From assembly GCA_015501595.1 (NCBI GenBank), contig JADNRX010000116.1, forward strand, positions 80,783 to 144,782: a stretch of DNA of 64,000 bases. Direction: 5' to 3'. The notes below the pieces were generated by a model. That model ran no database searches. It was not told the DNA's origin and worked only from the letters and a program-made list of their open reading frames with translations. A program made the translations under genes and the position numbers. Within the stretch, counting starts at the first letter, position 1. Every line of letters begins with the position of its first letter. The DNA is from Hymenopellis radicata. Taxonomy: Eukaryota; Basidiomycota; Agaricomycetes; Agaricales; Physalacriaceae. This document shows positions 1 to 12,256 of this stretch, in pieces.

Positions 1-2600
1 TCAGAAACCTCGGCGACGGACGTAAAGGAGAGACGACGACGAAGGAGGCAGGTATCTGCGAGCGGGAAAGAGTCAACACGGTGAGATCATGGTAAGAGGA
101 AGGAAGCCTACCCGTGACGATCAACGGGTTAAGCGCCGGTCACGCTTCTGACGCGTCGGGCAGACAATGGCGAGAACGTCGGCGTCGACGACGAGAGCGT
201 CTCTACAATGAGTGAGAAAAGTATAGAGCAGAGAATGGAGCGAGAAGGCAGACTACGAGAGAAGGAGAGACGAGGAGGGAAAGGAAGTGGGTGATGATGG
301 AATTGGTGGGATCCCGTCGCCTTTTATTGTGTTTCCAATGGCAGAGACTCCAAGCGAAACGTAAAAGGACTCCAGTGATCGGGCGCCGTGATCCTGGAAC
401 ATTGGTTGAGGCGAGAACTTCGGAACTTGTTGGCGGATTATTCGGACGCCACGGGAACCAGTTTTTAGCGTCCTACGCGATTTAAGCTCCCTGAGCGCGT
501 AACAACAGCGAAAATATCTCACCTTGAAGCATTATTCTTGAACTACGAGACTTGTCTGACCCGACTGTAGCCAAGTGAACTAAACCAAGAAGACTTGTCT
601 CCTCCTCGCGAATGCACGATACCAGTGTTCTCATCGTATTGGTGGCAGATCTTCTAGCGCCAAGACAAAAAAGGTCGTTTCAAGGAGACAACCCTGAGTT
701 CTGATGGGGAGTCAGGATGAGCCGTTTGAAAAACGGAGAACTTACAGATCCCAATTTCGAGGCGGAGATTCGCACCGCTTCGCGTTGCACTCTCTTCCGT
801 TCTGAACAGGGACAGAGGTCGCCGTTTACGTCCTGATCTACTATCACATGGTCAGCATGAGACTGAAGCGGTTGAATTATGGAAAAGGCACAAACCTTGA
901 AGGTGTCACATTCAATTCGGGTTTATTGGCGATTTAATGATCTTGTCGGCGGAAATGGCAGTGGAAATACGTCTAGAATAGTGTACAGAAGTGATGATAT
1001 CTCCAGATTGGGCCAGTTCCGGCGGGAAACGCGAATTCGCGAAATGTGTCGGAGGGATGGAGGAGGAGAACAACGACTTGCGTCATTTCCCCGCACCCGC
1101 GAGAGTCGAGATAAGATTGTCGAGTCCCCAGAGACGTCATAGGGTCCAGAAAATCCTCGTGCTATCGATAGGCAGGGTCCAGTACGCCTCGCTGAGGCGC
1201 AGACGCGAAAAGTCGGGATAAAAGCGCGTCCAGTCCTCCAGGCAGCGTCGGAATTCGCATTACGTAAGCTGAAAAGCAGCATGCAAGTAAAGTCAGGTCC
1301 CAGAGAGTCGCCAGAGAGTGCGAGAGGGAGAAAACGCGTAGGTGTAAGCACCTCAAGATCGGCGTGGTCGTGGTTCGATGTCAAGTGCCACCGATCACTT
1401 GGCGTTACCTGGGCTGGATAGAACACTTCTTAGACGGTATTTCCCCGTCAATTCCGAGCCAGTAGGAGGGCTGGAACGTCGACCCAGTTGGGTATACCCG
1501 CTGGACGAGCGGAGGAAATATTCCGTGTTGGACACGGGATATCCACCTTGGCGACACACGAACATCACACTAAGGGTTCATACCACCGATCCTACGGGTT
1601 TCTGGACTCCCCTGACTGGAAGTTTTCGAGAAGTTCATGTTGGAGGTTTCGGGAGTATTGACTTCGTCCATAATCTTGACAAGTGGTGTATCGGTTACTC
1701 CGTCAATTTCTCCGACTTTGGCTATTTACCATGTTTATGTAGGATATTGTACTAGACTTTGGGTAGTATTCTGGGCATGTGTAGACTATCCTACGAGGTA
1801 TAATTTTCGAGATACAGATTTGACTGGTAAGTAAGGTAACACTTTTGAAGGGTCTGGTTGACTTTCACTTCATTTCGAGCAACAAGATTTGAACAAAACA
1901 GGTGTCATTTCCAAGGTACGCTCCGACAGTATTAGACTATCTACACAAATTCCCTGTATTCTAGGTGGTATCTACGGGGGTACGATGCTCCATCCCTTCG
2001 AATTCCCGCCACCCAGTCAAGATCTCCACAGCAACGAAACCAAAACGAGATGTCCGTAAACCCGACATAAACAAAATCAGGGTACCCAGAGGGCGACGTC
2101 GTCGCCGTTGATACGACTTGCAAATGAATTAGCTCCGGGAGTGATCGAAACAAAACTTCACGGCACATACCTCGCGCCTCCAAATTGCAGAGGGTTAATC
2201 CTGGATCCGAAGACCCGGAACGACATGCTTCACGAGTCCAGCTTTCTGCTCGTCGTGCCCATCCGCGGCCTAGTCAGCATCGTCCTCGAAATGTCCCAAC
2301 TGTGGCGTCCGTTTCGTCCAAGGCACATTCCAGCAGTGAGGATAGAGGAACGCGAGTGCAGTGGCGGCAGCGCCGCTGCCCACTGCCGTTATAGGAGCCC
2401 TGGACACGTTCATTATCCCAGAATTTCGGAGAAATGAATGAACTCACCCAAACGAGTTCCCCGTCCGTTATGTCCAAATTCAGTAATAAAACCGAAGGCC
2501 GCAAGATCCAGATCGGCATCAATGGGTGCAGTTTAGCCGTGAATCCTTGGAGTGGCGACGGCCGATTCAGTTCGGGCGGAAATATCGAAGATAACCGCAT
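1..2600. other. Region without recognisable gene
   Basis: Only short overlapping open frames on both strands are present, none with a recognisable domain, a signal peptide or a convincing intron-exon chain. Composition is mixed, with no long low-complexity run. I see no transposase, reverse transcriptase or integrase motif. It may be decayed repeat or intergenic DNA. Confidence 0.5.
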
Positions 2601-2639
2601 GGGAAAAGAAAGAAAGTCGGGAGCGCGCTGGATTAGGTG

Positions 2640-3420
2640 GGAATCCTGGAGGCCGCGAAGCGGCCGACCTGACCTCTGGAAGTTCAAGACAGATCGAATC
2701 TGAACCCCGAATGTACCGAAGTTGATGGGAAGGTGAGCTGAATACTTCGGAAATTAAGGTCAGGAATACTCTCGAAATTGAAGATAAAATACTCACTTTT
2801 TTCTCAGAAAAAAAGCCGGGCCGGCGAGGCCACCATACGCGGGACATATTGAGGATTTCGTGCCCAAAAGGCAGAACCCTTGAAGCGTGCAGTTCGAAAT
2901 TGTGGCGGCGTCGCGGGAGGCGGCGCAGCCGCCTTCCCGTTTCCCAATGTCCCAAGTGAGTCAAGTCCGAAGGAGAAACGCTAGCCGATGTAAGGGCGGA
3001 AATCTGTCTTGAAACTGACGAAATTTGATGAAAAACAGAAATGAAATTAAAGTAAAGAATACACACATTTGTCCAGATTCGAAAGCCTGTCCGGCGAGGA
3101 CGGCAGATGGCGCCAGAAATCAAGAGCTCGTGTCCAAGAGTCGTTTCAAGTTCCATGTAGTGTATCGAGGCGGCGGCGAAGCCGCCGACGTTGCCGACGC
3201 CTTCAACTGTGAATCTGAATGATTCCCAATACGATTTAATCACAAGGAACAACTCACCAAAGTAGCACGACACGTTACAGCAGTCTGAGATCAGACAGTG
3301 AGAAGTGAGCGTTCAGACAGGCAGAATCGACGCACTTTCCAGAATCCAAAAGCCTGCCCGGCGAGGGCATCGACACCATCAAAGTCTTCCCAGCGTCCTG
3401 ATGGCGTTTCTGGGCTCGTC
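2640..3420. repeat. Degenerate ~270-bp repeat with GC-rich hairpins
   Basis: Related blocks recur about every 250-280 bp. Each has a phrase like 'AAGCCTGYCCGGCGAGG' (near 2813, 3083 and 3349). A GC palindrome lies nearby: GGCCGC-gaa-GCGGCC near 2649, GGCGGC-gca-GCCGCC near 2922, and GGCGGC...GCCGCC near 3171. Copies are diverged and of unequal length. The 246-residue open frame on the minus strand across this stretch is a by-product of the repeat and is not called. The family is unknown. Confidence 0.6.
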
Positions 3421-5880
3421 CAACGCCTCAGAGTGTCCAGCTTGTCGTCCTGCAGGGCTCAGACGCGTCCAAAATCGAAACCCGCGTTGGCGTTCATCGT
3501 GGTTGAAGGCGAAGAATGAACTTCCTCATTGGGCGTCGCTGTGATCGACGTCCAGCTCAATCTCTAACCACCACGTCTTTTCACACAGCCAGCTCTCCGG
3601 CCTGGGAACACTCTCAAGAACGCTGTACATCAGCTCTACGGGCCCATTGGACGTGAAATTCAGCAGAGAACTTACCTGGGACGCGTTCCAATCGTTTTGA
3701 CGCCGAAGACGAGTCTTTTGAGCTTCTGCTTAATGAAATGAACAGCGACACAGCTTTGCTCTCTTCTGACTACTGTGGACCTCCGAATGTTGACCTTTGT
3801 GTGCTTGAAATGCTACTTTTCTTCTGACCGCGGTTCTGGAAGATTTGAGCTGAACTGCACGAAATGGTGAGCTCGCAAATTGACTCTCAATAGTGACACT
3901 GAGCTTACCGCTCCAGTTTAGCGAATATGGTGTCGAATACACGACACTTCGACCGGCGAACTTCGTGTACGGCGGCGTACTGACTGAGGGTAGTAAGGAG
4001 GGATACTTGTCACGGCGTCCTGGACCCGACTCTGCGGCGCGGTAAGAAATTTTATCCAGTCACCGATCATCAATTCCTGACGCGTTTTTCCTCAGTACCC
4101 TGACTGATTCTTTATTCTGTGTCTGCAGTAGTACTCTTCACTCAATTTCAATGTTTTCCCATTGTATTGACTGGTCTGCGGTTGGATTTCCGGGCGTACA
4201 GACACCACGAACAAGCATACCGCTATGAATCTCTCCGTCGCCGCCCCAGGTGCTTCTCCGTTCCCCGAGTAAGCGAGGTACGCAATGTGGCGCCAATTTC
4301 AACCCTGGCAACTTCCATTATTGCGCTGAATTGGATACTGTTTTGACTGCGCGGACGTTTACAGGCTCTTAAACGATAGCAAGAGCAGCGAAACCGCTCT
4401 ATCTATCTAGACTCAAAATCTCAAAACCAGCAGGATCTCGCCATTCACGACCGGCGTGATCAGTGCGTAATTTCTCTGGCGTTGATGCGATGGAGTCGGT
4501 ACGTGACTCGTTGGTGACTCGCGTCACCATGGAACACCGATCGACAAGCGGAGGAGGATTAACCGACAGGTATATAAGCCTGTCCTCCGTGGTCCTTCTC
4601 CTTAGCTTCTCCCCACCATGTCGTCTTGCTGCCCGTAGTCGACGCTGTTCTCCTCGCTCTCCTCACCTCGTCCTCTCGCTCTCATCAGGATCTCGACGTC
4701 AAGCTGTCTCTCGTCGTTGACGACAACGTGAGGTACCATCCGAATCGAGGTTGACCCCTCACCACGATGTACTATGTCTCCACCCTTGTGTGTTTCTTTT
4801 CTCTTCTGACTTTTCTAGGACTCGCACTTGACCTCTGGAAACTTGGTCGAATTGCTTACGCTCACAGACTGTTTCTGTTCGAGTCCTCAACCACGCAACG
4901 CGAGGATGTTCGGTCTTGTCACCGAACCTTTTGAATTCGGTCAAAAGGTGTGTCCTCGCCTTATCTCTTCAACAGATAACTGAACTGACGTTGTTTACGC
5001 CAGCGGACCTGCTTCTTGACCTCTGTCAAGACGCGTCTAGACCACCAGTACGTCGTTATCACGCTTCTCTTCTGATTGGAGTGACATCTCATGACAGAAT
5101 TTCGATCCTCAAACGCGAGGAGGTCACTGCCGTTTAGATACGGTTCTCTAAATGAGGCGCGATGATGGGCATATTCACGTATTAGGTATGTCTCTGTACT
5201 CTCTACTGGGTCAAAGACTGAGGTTCTCATTAAGGACTCCGCCCCTGGATTCTCCACCACACTTGACGGCGACTCGACACCTGTCAACATTGACAGGTCT
5301 TATGGCGTGGAGCCAAAGGAACCGCGCCAGCAATCAATCCTCCAATCGTCCCCTTTCCGCGGAGAGCTCTTGTCGCGTCGGATTGATGCTGGTAAGTCCT
5401 AGATTAGGGTTATGGAGAGCTGTCTGCTAACTAGACCTTGCAGACGCTTACCCGGGTCCGCAAGATCAGGATTAAACTGCGCCACACGGCGACTCTAGGC
5501 GTCAGAGGCGCCGACGCCTTACCCGGGTCCGCACGTCTGCGTGCTGGAGGACGACTATGCCATGGCCGCACTCGATTCGGGAAGGGATAGATTAGGGTTA
5601 CGGGCGGGACTCCCCCGAGTTGGGTGTCTGTCTTGCTGGGATGCTTCACTTCCACCTCATGAAGGTCATGAGGAGGCATTCTTTTTTTTGTAGTCGAGTT
5701 TGTAGTAGATAGATGCCAAATTATGAACCTCCTGCACCATCACGTGACTGAAAACAGTACAACTTCTCTTGTTTTTTTTGCAGGGTCGTCCATAAAAGGC
5801 GTTTTATCCCTGGAGAGTTGCCCCGTATGGTGTATTCGCCCTGCAGGAATTGTTGGCCGAACTTGCCGTCGTCTCACCAC
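3421..5880. other. Gene-poor stretch with an orphan TATA-like site and a small duplication
   Basis: No domain-bearing frame is seen. At 4565-4584 a TATATAAG lies inside an inverted repeat (GACAGG / CCTGTC), followed by CT-rich DNA, but the nearest downstream ATG (4618) opens a frame of only six codons. At 5396-5600 two blocks share 'TAGATTAGGGTTA' and 'CTTACCCGGGTCCGCA', a local duplication with a ~185-bp offset (first motif) and ~72 bp (second). Confidence 0.45.
4565..4584 (+). promoter_or_regulatory. TATA-like box inside an inverted repeat
   Basis: GACAGG-TATATAAG-CCTGTC: the flanking hexamers are perfect reverse complements. CT-rich sequence follows, as is common at fungal transcription starts. 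No supportable gene lies immediately downstream, so this may be a promoter of a decayed or non-coding transcript, or chance. Confidence 0.3.
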
Positions 5881-6310
5881 CAACACACGGTGTAGACATC
5901 CCCGACACAGCGAAGACACGAAGACACCACAACACGAAGACACCCACAACACGAAGGCACCCCCCCCCACCCCAGGAGCACTCCTCTACACCCCCTCCAT
6001 CCACCCCGAAGACGTCGCCCACCAGCACCCCAAGGCGTCGCCCATCAGCACAGCCACACGCACTCGCTCCTTGCTTCCCACCACCACCATTCGAAGATGC
6101 ACCACACTCCCGCGAAGATGCACCCTCGAGGATGAGACGCTCGGAATACGAGGAGCACACGGAGACGTACCACACGAAGAACGCGCCCGGAGATGCGAAG
6201 AGGGAAGACGCACCCCCGAGGATGAGCACAGACGCACCCTCAGGACACCACCACCAGCACCGAGGATACACCCCCACGACACCAACAGCGGAGACCCGCA
6301 CTCAGCCCGT
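5880..6310. repeat. Degenerate CGAAGACAC / CCACC-rich minisatellite
   Basis: Imperfect short units built on 'CGAAGACAC', 'ACACGAAG' and 'CCACCACC' run for about 430 bp, with a C-rich tract near 5958. The strand bias (almost no G on parts of the + strand outside GAAG/GAG) opens several long but meaningless frames on both strands. It abuts the first recognisable block of acyltransferase copy A and may have replaced its 5' exons. Confidence 0.7.
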
Positions 6311-6379
6311 TCTACACATAGCACGCTCATCATGTACGTCGCCGTCTCTATCCAAAATGCCACCTACTGACTGCTCGGC

Positions 6380-7970
6380 AGCATCGAACCACGCCAACGA
6401 GATTATCGACGTCGCGACCCTTGGCAAGTTCCCAGCCCTCTTCTATACATAGTACGCTGACGCGCCGTCCAGCTGTAACAATACCTCAACGTCGACACGT
6501 CTCATTCTGGGCGAAATCCACACTATTCACCAACCCCCTCTTTCGTTCCATTCTTTCATCCTCTGGCGCGATCCCCGTGCAGCGCAATCCCAATCGCGAC
6601 GACGGGTCGTCCAAGGCGGCGCTGTTCAAGTCGTCGAGCATTGCTTTGGCTTCTGGCAAAGTCATCGCGGTGTTTTCGGAAGGCGCGAGCTATACCGAGC
6701 CCACGATTGTGCAGGTGTTCAGCGGGACGGCGTGGGCTGCTGTGGAGTATACGCGTTGGCGCAGAAAGGAGCAAGACGCAGGGAAGGATGTGGTTATCGT
6801 TCCTGTGGGTTTGGTGTATACGGACAAGGCGACGTTTGATAGCGGTGTGAGTGCTTTTCAAGTTCGCTTTGCAATTGACGTGATTATAATGAATGCAGTT
6901 ACGCGTGCAATATGGGACGCCTATACGCATGTCGGATTATGTTGAGGAGCTCTTTGATGTACCGCCCGGCGGGAATCCGGATGACGTTGCGTATCGTGTC
7001 GTTCAGAAGGTTACTCAGCGGATTGAACAACAGTTGTTCGCTATGACTATCAACGCCAGCGATTGGGAGACTTTATATGCCGCGGAGACTTTACGCGCCA
7101 TTGTGGCTCCTCAATTGGTTCTTAAGGACTGGGTTTCCGTTTCTCAGCAGTACGTTTCCCCCATCACTAAAATCAGCTTTATATTGCCCCAGCTCATTCA
7201 TTATCTTATAGATTAATCGACCTTCTATCTGACCCAGCTCCTTCATCTCCTCTGGGTCGCGCAAAGGAGTCTCTCATCAAGTATTACTCCCTCCTCCACT
7301 ACACCTCCTTGTCGCACAGTGACTAGCACCGTTCTACGCCCCAGCTCTCCTCCTCCATATCCCCGCGTGTGTCGCTGCCGAGCTCATGGTGAAGGTGCTT
7401 TCGATTAGGGAGGAGCCAGAGGGGTTTGGACAGTACCGCGCAGTTGGGGGTGGGCTCGGAGCGGGCGTGGCGGCTGCCGCTCTACTGTGGCATGGGCGAT
7501 TGATGGAGTGGGTTTCATCGCAGCCTCGCGGATGGGTAGGCAGCTGTCTGTCATACTTGGCAGTTGGCTGGATCATAGTGCGGTGTTATGCGCGCTTGGC
7601 GCCTGGGTTACATCGACGGTACGTACCCTTTTTCAAAAACTCAACCTGGCATTTATGGGGTGTTAGACTGAAACGAGCTCTTGTCTCGTATCGGATTCTG
7701 CTTGGGGTTTTGTCGCCGCGCGATCCTGGACTGGATGTGGGGCTGTACACCAAGTTGCCGCCGCCGCCGCCGAGTAATGCGTTTATAAGGAGGCATGGGC
7801 GTACGTCTTCGGAGTTTTGGGATAAGAGGGAGAAGGAGGGAAACAGGGAGGCGCCGGCGCCGGTTGCGGGGAGGAGGTTGGTTAGGGCGGTGTTGGAGCA
7901 GAGGGAGGAGACTGAGAGGGTGGTTAAGAGTGTTTTGAAAGAGGTGGGCCTCAGGAAATTGGATTTGTAA
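6380..7970 (+). pseudogene. Glycerolipid acyltransferase (PlsC family, Gpt2/Sct1-like), decayed copy A
   Basis: PlsC acyltransferases move a fatty acyl chain from acyl-CoA to glycerol-3-phosphate or a related acceptor in the ER. Motif I is visible as NHANEIID (about 6388), followed by GAIPVQRN (motif II-like) and VVIVPVGLVY (motif IV-like). Motif III reads FSEGAS where the family and paralogue B have FPEGTS. Further exons follow with introns at about 6847-6899 and 7158-7209, continuing through DYVEELF, AMTINASDWETLYAAETLRA and the hydrophobic C-terminal half to 7970. Near 7320 the frame stops (SHSD then TAG), and a segment present in copy B is missing before APFYAPALLLHIPA. N-terminal exons are not found; a minisatellite lies there. 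Mutated motif, deletion and missing 5' end make this a likely pseudogene. Confidence 0.75.
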
Positions 7971-8348
7971 GATATGTGCATACCTGTTGCTTGTTACCAT
8001 GGGCCTAGTAGTATTATATAGATTGTGAGATGCTAGACAGGTACACTACAGCCACAAATGTAGCTTTTCTCACTTGCATCCCGGAATTCTACCTTGACTT
8101 TTAGCTGTGGTAAGTTTGTGAAAGCTCAGCTGGAGAAGGGATGGTATGCTTCAGATCACCACAGTTCTTGACTACATACAGCAAAAGTACATCTCTTATT
8201 ATTCAAGAAGCTGTCAGGCTATGTTGGGTTGTATATTTCCTACTGTTACCGGCTGTTACCGGGCATCATCCATGAACGTACCGTTGATGCAGGGCTGTGC
8301 ATTCTCTACTTCCTCCCTCCAAGTCTTGGCGTTCCTACCGGAGCTGAG
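7971..8348. other. Spacer between acyltransferase A and DUF6535 copy 1
   Basis: No gene is seen. From about 8265 the sequence matches, in inverted orientation, the region upstream of DUF6535 copy 2 (to about 20560), so the duplication includes a short promoter-proximal stretch. Confidence 0.5.
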
Positions 8349-11300
8349 ATGTCCGAACCGTCAAGCCATTCAAAGGAATCTCCACTGGATAATGTTAACA
8401 CTAAAATGCCTCGGCAGCAGGCTACTACTTCTGCACCCACAGCACCACACGCAGAAAAGGCTTTCTTCGGGGCGTTGAAGCAGGACGCGCCAAGGCAACA
8501 GCATCCTGTTTTCAATGATGACTACGAGGAGCGGTTTCCCGAGGATCCTTACTGCGAGGAAATTGCACCCAATGCGCGCGTCTGGCGCACGTATGTTGAA
8601 GAGGCGGCGGCTTTTGACGCGGTCATGGTCGGACAATCTCGTGATGGGCTTGATGTAATGCTCGTATTTGTATGTTCTCTTTCTTTTTGAAAGTATTATT
8701 ATTAAATGAGAAGTCAGGCTGGTCTCTTCTCAGCGGTTGTCACGTCTTTTTTGGTGCAGATATCCCAGAAGCTGGAAGCAGATTTTTCAGAGATGTCTGC
8801 TATTCTCATGCACGATCTTGTCCTTGTTCAGCTTTCTATGGTCGCGGGTTCATCTGGTTCCAATCTCACAGCTCCCTCGGTCGATCCCACTATGGCGTTT
8901 AGCCCCGACACCATCACTGTTTGGATTAACGGACTATGGGCCGTGAGTCTCGCTGCGAGCCTCGTCGTGGCTCTCGCCGCCGTGCTGGTGAAGCAGTGGC
9001 TGCACCACTACACGTCGCTCCCTTCCGGAACACCCGGCACGCGCAGCCACGTCCGCCAATACCGCTTCATGGGCCTGCAGAAGTGGCGCGTTAGCGTGAT
9101 CATTGGCCTCCTCCCCATTATCATGCACGCTTCGCTGGCGCTCTTCCTCGCGGGTCTCATCCTCTTCTTCGTTCCCCTCCGGACGTCACTAGCGTGGGCC
9201 ATCGGCATCATCACCATCATTGTCACCGTGCTGTACTTTGTCAGCAACGCCATGCCCATATTCTTCCCCAATGCCCGTACCAGACCCCTCTAACCGACTT
9301 TGCGCATTATGCTTTCCTCGCGGCGAGTTCGATGCGCCAACATTTCTTCACCCACGAATTGCCTAAGGAGCGAAAGAGTCGCGTTTCGTTGAGAGAATCA
9401 GAGACCAAGGTGGTTTCGGACAACTACCACACGCTCTCCGTCGATGCTCTCGACTGGTTATTTGACGTATCGTCGAACCCTACCGTCCACAGCGTCGTCG
9501 TGCAGGCGCTCGGCGGGCTCCCCGATGGCGTACAGCATTACACTAAGGAAATCTGGCGTAACCAGGACGAGATGCGACGTGTTCGCAGCTCTCTATTCGC
9601 GCGGTCTGCTGCCATGCTTGGAACCACATTCTATAGCAGCGTGGACCCCAAGTCGTCTTCGCTAACGTGCATGGTTGGCTGCGAGAGCGTCTGTGACCGC
9701 CTCAATCGCTCGTTCTTGTTTCTTCCGAGGAAAGCGGAGAACTCTCCTGAGCAGTGGTATGAGGTGATTGATGATGGTCGCGATGAGCCGCACTTGAGGG
9801 CATCATTGTGGCTTACGGCGCGCTCCATGCTTGAGGGTGCGAACGAGACTCGGAGAGACCTGCGGGCGTTTATAGCTTCGAACCGTGATGTCGAGCTACA
9901 TCGTCTCATGTGGGTCCATCTCGTTGAAACTGCGATTGGCTGGGAGATGCTTGCTCCGGAATATCTTGACGACAGCGCGGAATGTGCGACTGTCATTGAT
10001 ATGTGCTTTCATGCTGCGCGCAGAAAGACACCGGATTATGAGTATCGTAATCTTCTAAAGGATAAACCTTTGACGTTCGAGAATGTTTTCAATGTACAGC
10101 CAACGTTGAAGGACATTTGGCGTGCTGGAGTGCAGAAGGAAACCGATGTCTTCCTTCAGGATCATCTTCTCAAGATGCTTTCCAGCCACGATACCCTCCC
10201 TTCGTCATTCTCGCCCTCCTACCGTCTTGTGCTCGCAGTTGGGAAATTTGGTGTCTCTCACGTGGCGCGATATTTCTCGGCTCCCTGGGTTGACTTCGAT
10301 GGTTGGCGGCATCTGCACCTCGTCGACTGCGCTCTGAACTATCTCAACGATATCATTCACGACGAATATTCCGGACACGGCTTAGATATGTATCTGGAGC
10401 AGCAAGAGTTCATGGAGTCCATATTCCACTTTCTCATCAGCGTCATCGATACCACGCCAGTTTGCGACTATAAGCCTCTGTATTGGGAGATCACCGTGAT
10501 CAAAGATCTTCTCGTACATTGCCTGCTCCAAACCGTTCGACTGTGTGGGCTGTTCATGGAGCGTTTCGCTCTGCCACCGGCGTCGCTCAAGAGGCTGTTA
10601 CATGTCCCTGCCCAACACCTTTCCCAGGACCTCGGGATCTGGCGACTGGCGGTGTCCCCGCGCGACCTCAATCCAGCGACGGACCGTACACTCGGAGTAT
10701 TATGCTCGCGCCTCGCCGACGGCGACGAAATCGTGTACCGTGCGTTCGTCGCTGGGGACTGGCTCAAGATTCTCTCAGGGTCATGGGTAGCGGATATGAA
10801 TAAAAATCGCTTCGCTCTCAGCTGGTTCTGCTCTGTGAGCCAGGCATTCACTATGCACGGGTACATCCACGGTTTGTCTTCTTTACCATCAGAGGCGCGC
10901 GCGGAATTCGTCGAGTACATCCACGAGCCGAGGAATCTCGTTATCTTGTTCTTGATGGTGGCTACGGATCAGAATGTGGCGATGCGCTTTTATGGGAAGG
11001 ACGTGACTACACCGAGGATACATGCTCTGATGAGAGTATGTCCCGGACATGCGTCGTGGGCAGAATGTTACGCGACGTTGAAAGGTGTTCTTGAATGGAG
11101 TCGAAATCCTGATGGCGTGCAGTTCCCATTGGAAGGGTTCTTTGAGGGAAGGGTCGTGAAGGTCGATGATGTAGAGATTTCGCTGGACGAGCAGTTGAGG
11201 CTGATGGTGGGACAGGATCATGTTCGTGCGCGGCTGGAGTTGGCGGAAGAATATGTGTTGAGCGATCGCAGGGCGAATTGAGGGATGGGTAAGCTGGAAG

Positions 11301-12256
11301 GTGTTATTTGGTTGAATGTCTTTCGCTTATTCCTTTCCCTTCGCAGTGTCGTCACTTGTTTGAGCTGCAGGTCCTTGGACGAGAAGATTCTGCTTGTAAG
11401 TTGACTTATTTCGTTTCGAGATCATCAGGAACTAGACTTGTGTCGTAAAGCTTCCAGATTCTTCACAATGGCTCTCTGAAGGATGACAATTACTCGTCTT
11501 CATCGCCGGCCAAGAACTGAAAGGTGCATGTATGCCGATACTACGATCCGGAAAATGTGTGGATTTTTCGATTGGCATAAGGTGCAAATGACGGTAGCGT
11601 TACAATTCATGCAATGAGGGTATGAACGATTCAAAATTCAAAGACGACCTTAAGCACCTTATCCTTCGCCGCCGCCCCAAACGTCGAATACGCGTTGATC
11701 ATCTCGACACAGTGCGAAAGTCAGGCGTGGCAAGATGGTTGAACGGCATCTTAGTCTCAGTGGACGAAAAATGTTAGAGCTTTTTTCTCTTTGTTTTGCG
11801 AGTCCAAGTCCCTGATACGTACTTGGAGTGAGATGAGATGTTGTCTCTGTTCCTCCAATGCTTTACTAAGATTCCATCCCAATCAACGGAGGGACTGTCA
11901 TGGCGGCATGGCTTACCGGCTGTCTGTTATTTATAAGATCCATAAAATTTTTGTTCCCAAGGCGTTGCGGACGTAGAATTCTTTCTTCGCTACAGTAAAT
12001 ACCACCAGTGAATATTCGATGCAGGTTCACAAGGCGCAGTACGGGGCGGCCTGCTGCCGCTACCTCTCAGGTATGCTGTTGTGCTTTCTTTTTTTCTTTG
12101 TAGACAGCGGATAGTCGACTTGAAGTATCCTTCTTGCGAGGAACTAGCCGTGGGGAGGATAGCTCAGTGGCTTGACTTCTCATCCAATTAGCACCAGAAG
12201 TGCAACTTTTTTAGATGTACGAATGATTCGGCTGCCTTCTCGTGGGGTCCAAACTT
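8265..12256 (+). repeat. Left arm of a large inverted duplication
   Basis: This stretch recurs in reverse complement at 14567-20560. It contains DUF6535 copy 1, its 3' flank, the end of an ADH-like relic and a ~545-bp insert. After subtracting two insertions found only in the right arm (16540-17652 and about 19270-20087), both arms are close to 4.0 kb. By eye they differ by scattered substitutions and small indels. The spacer is about 2.3 kb. Confidence 0.85.
8349..11281 (+). pseudogene. DUF6535 membrane protein, copy 1 (single-base frameshift)
   Basis: DUF6535 proteins are large, function-unknown membrane proteins expanded in Agaricomycetes. Exon 1 (8349-8669, from MSEPSSH) ends at DGLDVMLVF. 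A 48-nt intron (8670-8717, GTATGT...CAG) leads into AGLFSAVVTSFLVQ. The domain core follows: VWINGLWAVSLAASLVVALA, LVKQWLHHY, GTPGTRSHVRQYR and two further hydrophobic helices to about 9265. There the frame breaks: copy 2 reads FFPQCPYQTPL while this copy reads FFPNARTRPL and stops at 9293. One T in a TTC-TTCCCC tract explains it. The remaining ~670 codons stay open in the shifted frame to 11281. The copy also stops earlier than copy 2 (RAN-stop, TCA to TGA). It is either a pseudogene or carries one sequencing indel. Confidence 0.8.

Noticed and set aside
2533..3273. 246-codon open frame on the minus strand
   Set aside because: Lies across the hairpin repeat, has no domain and reflects repeat composition.
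5723..6452. Several 120-215-codon frames on both strands
   Set aside because: All are by-products of the CGAAGACAC minisatellite; low-complexity Thr/His/Pro or Gly/Val/Cys translations.
12150..12240. tRNA- or SINE-like sequence (TAGCTCAGTGG A-box-like, GATTCGGCTGCC downstream; also in the right arm at 14580-14690)
   Set aside because: The B-box is poor, acceptor ends do not pair and no cloverleaf can be drawn. It is left as part of the ~545-bp insert.
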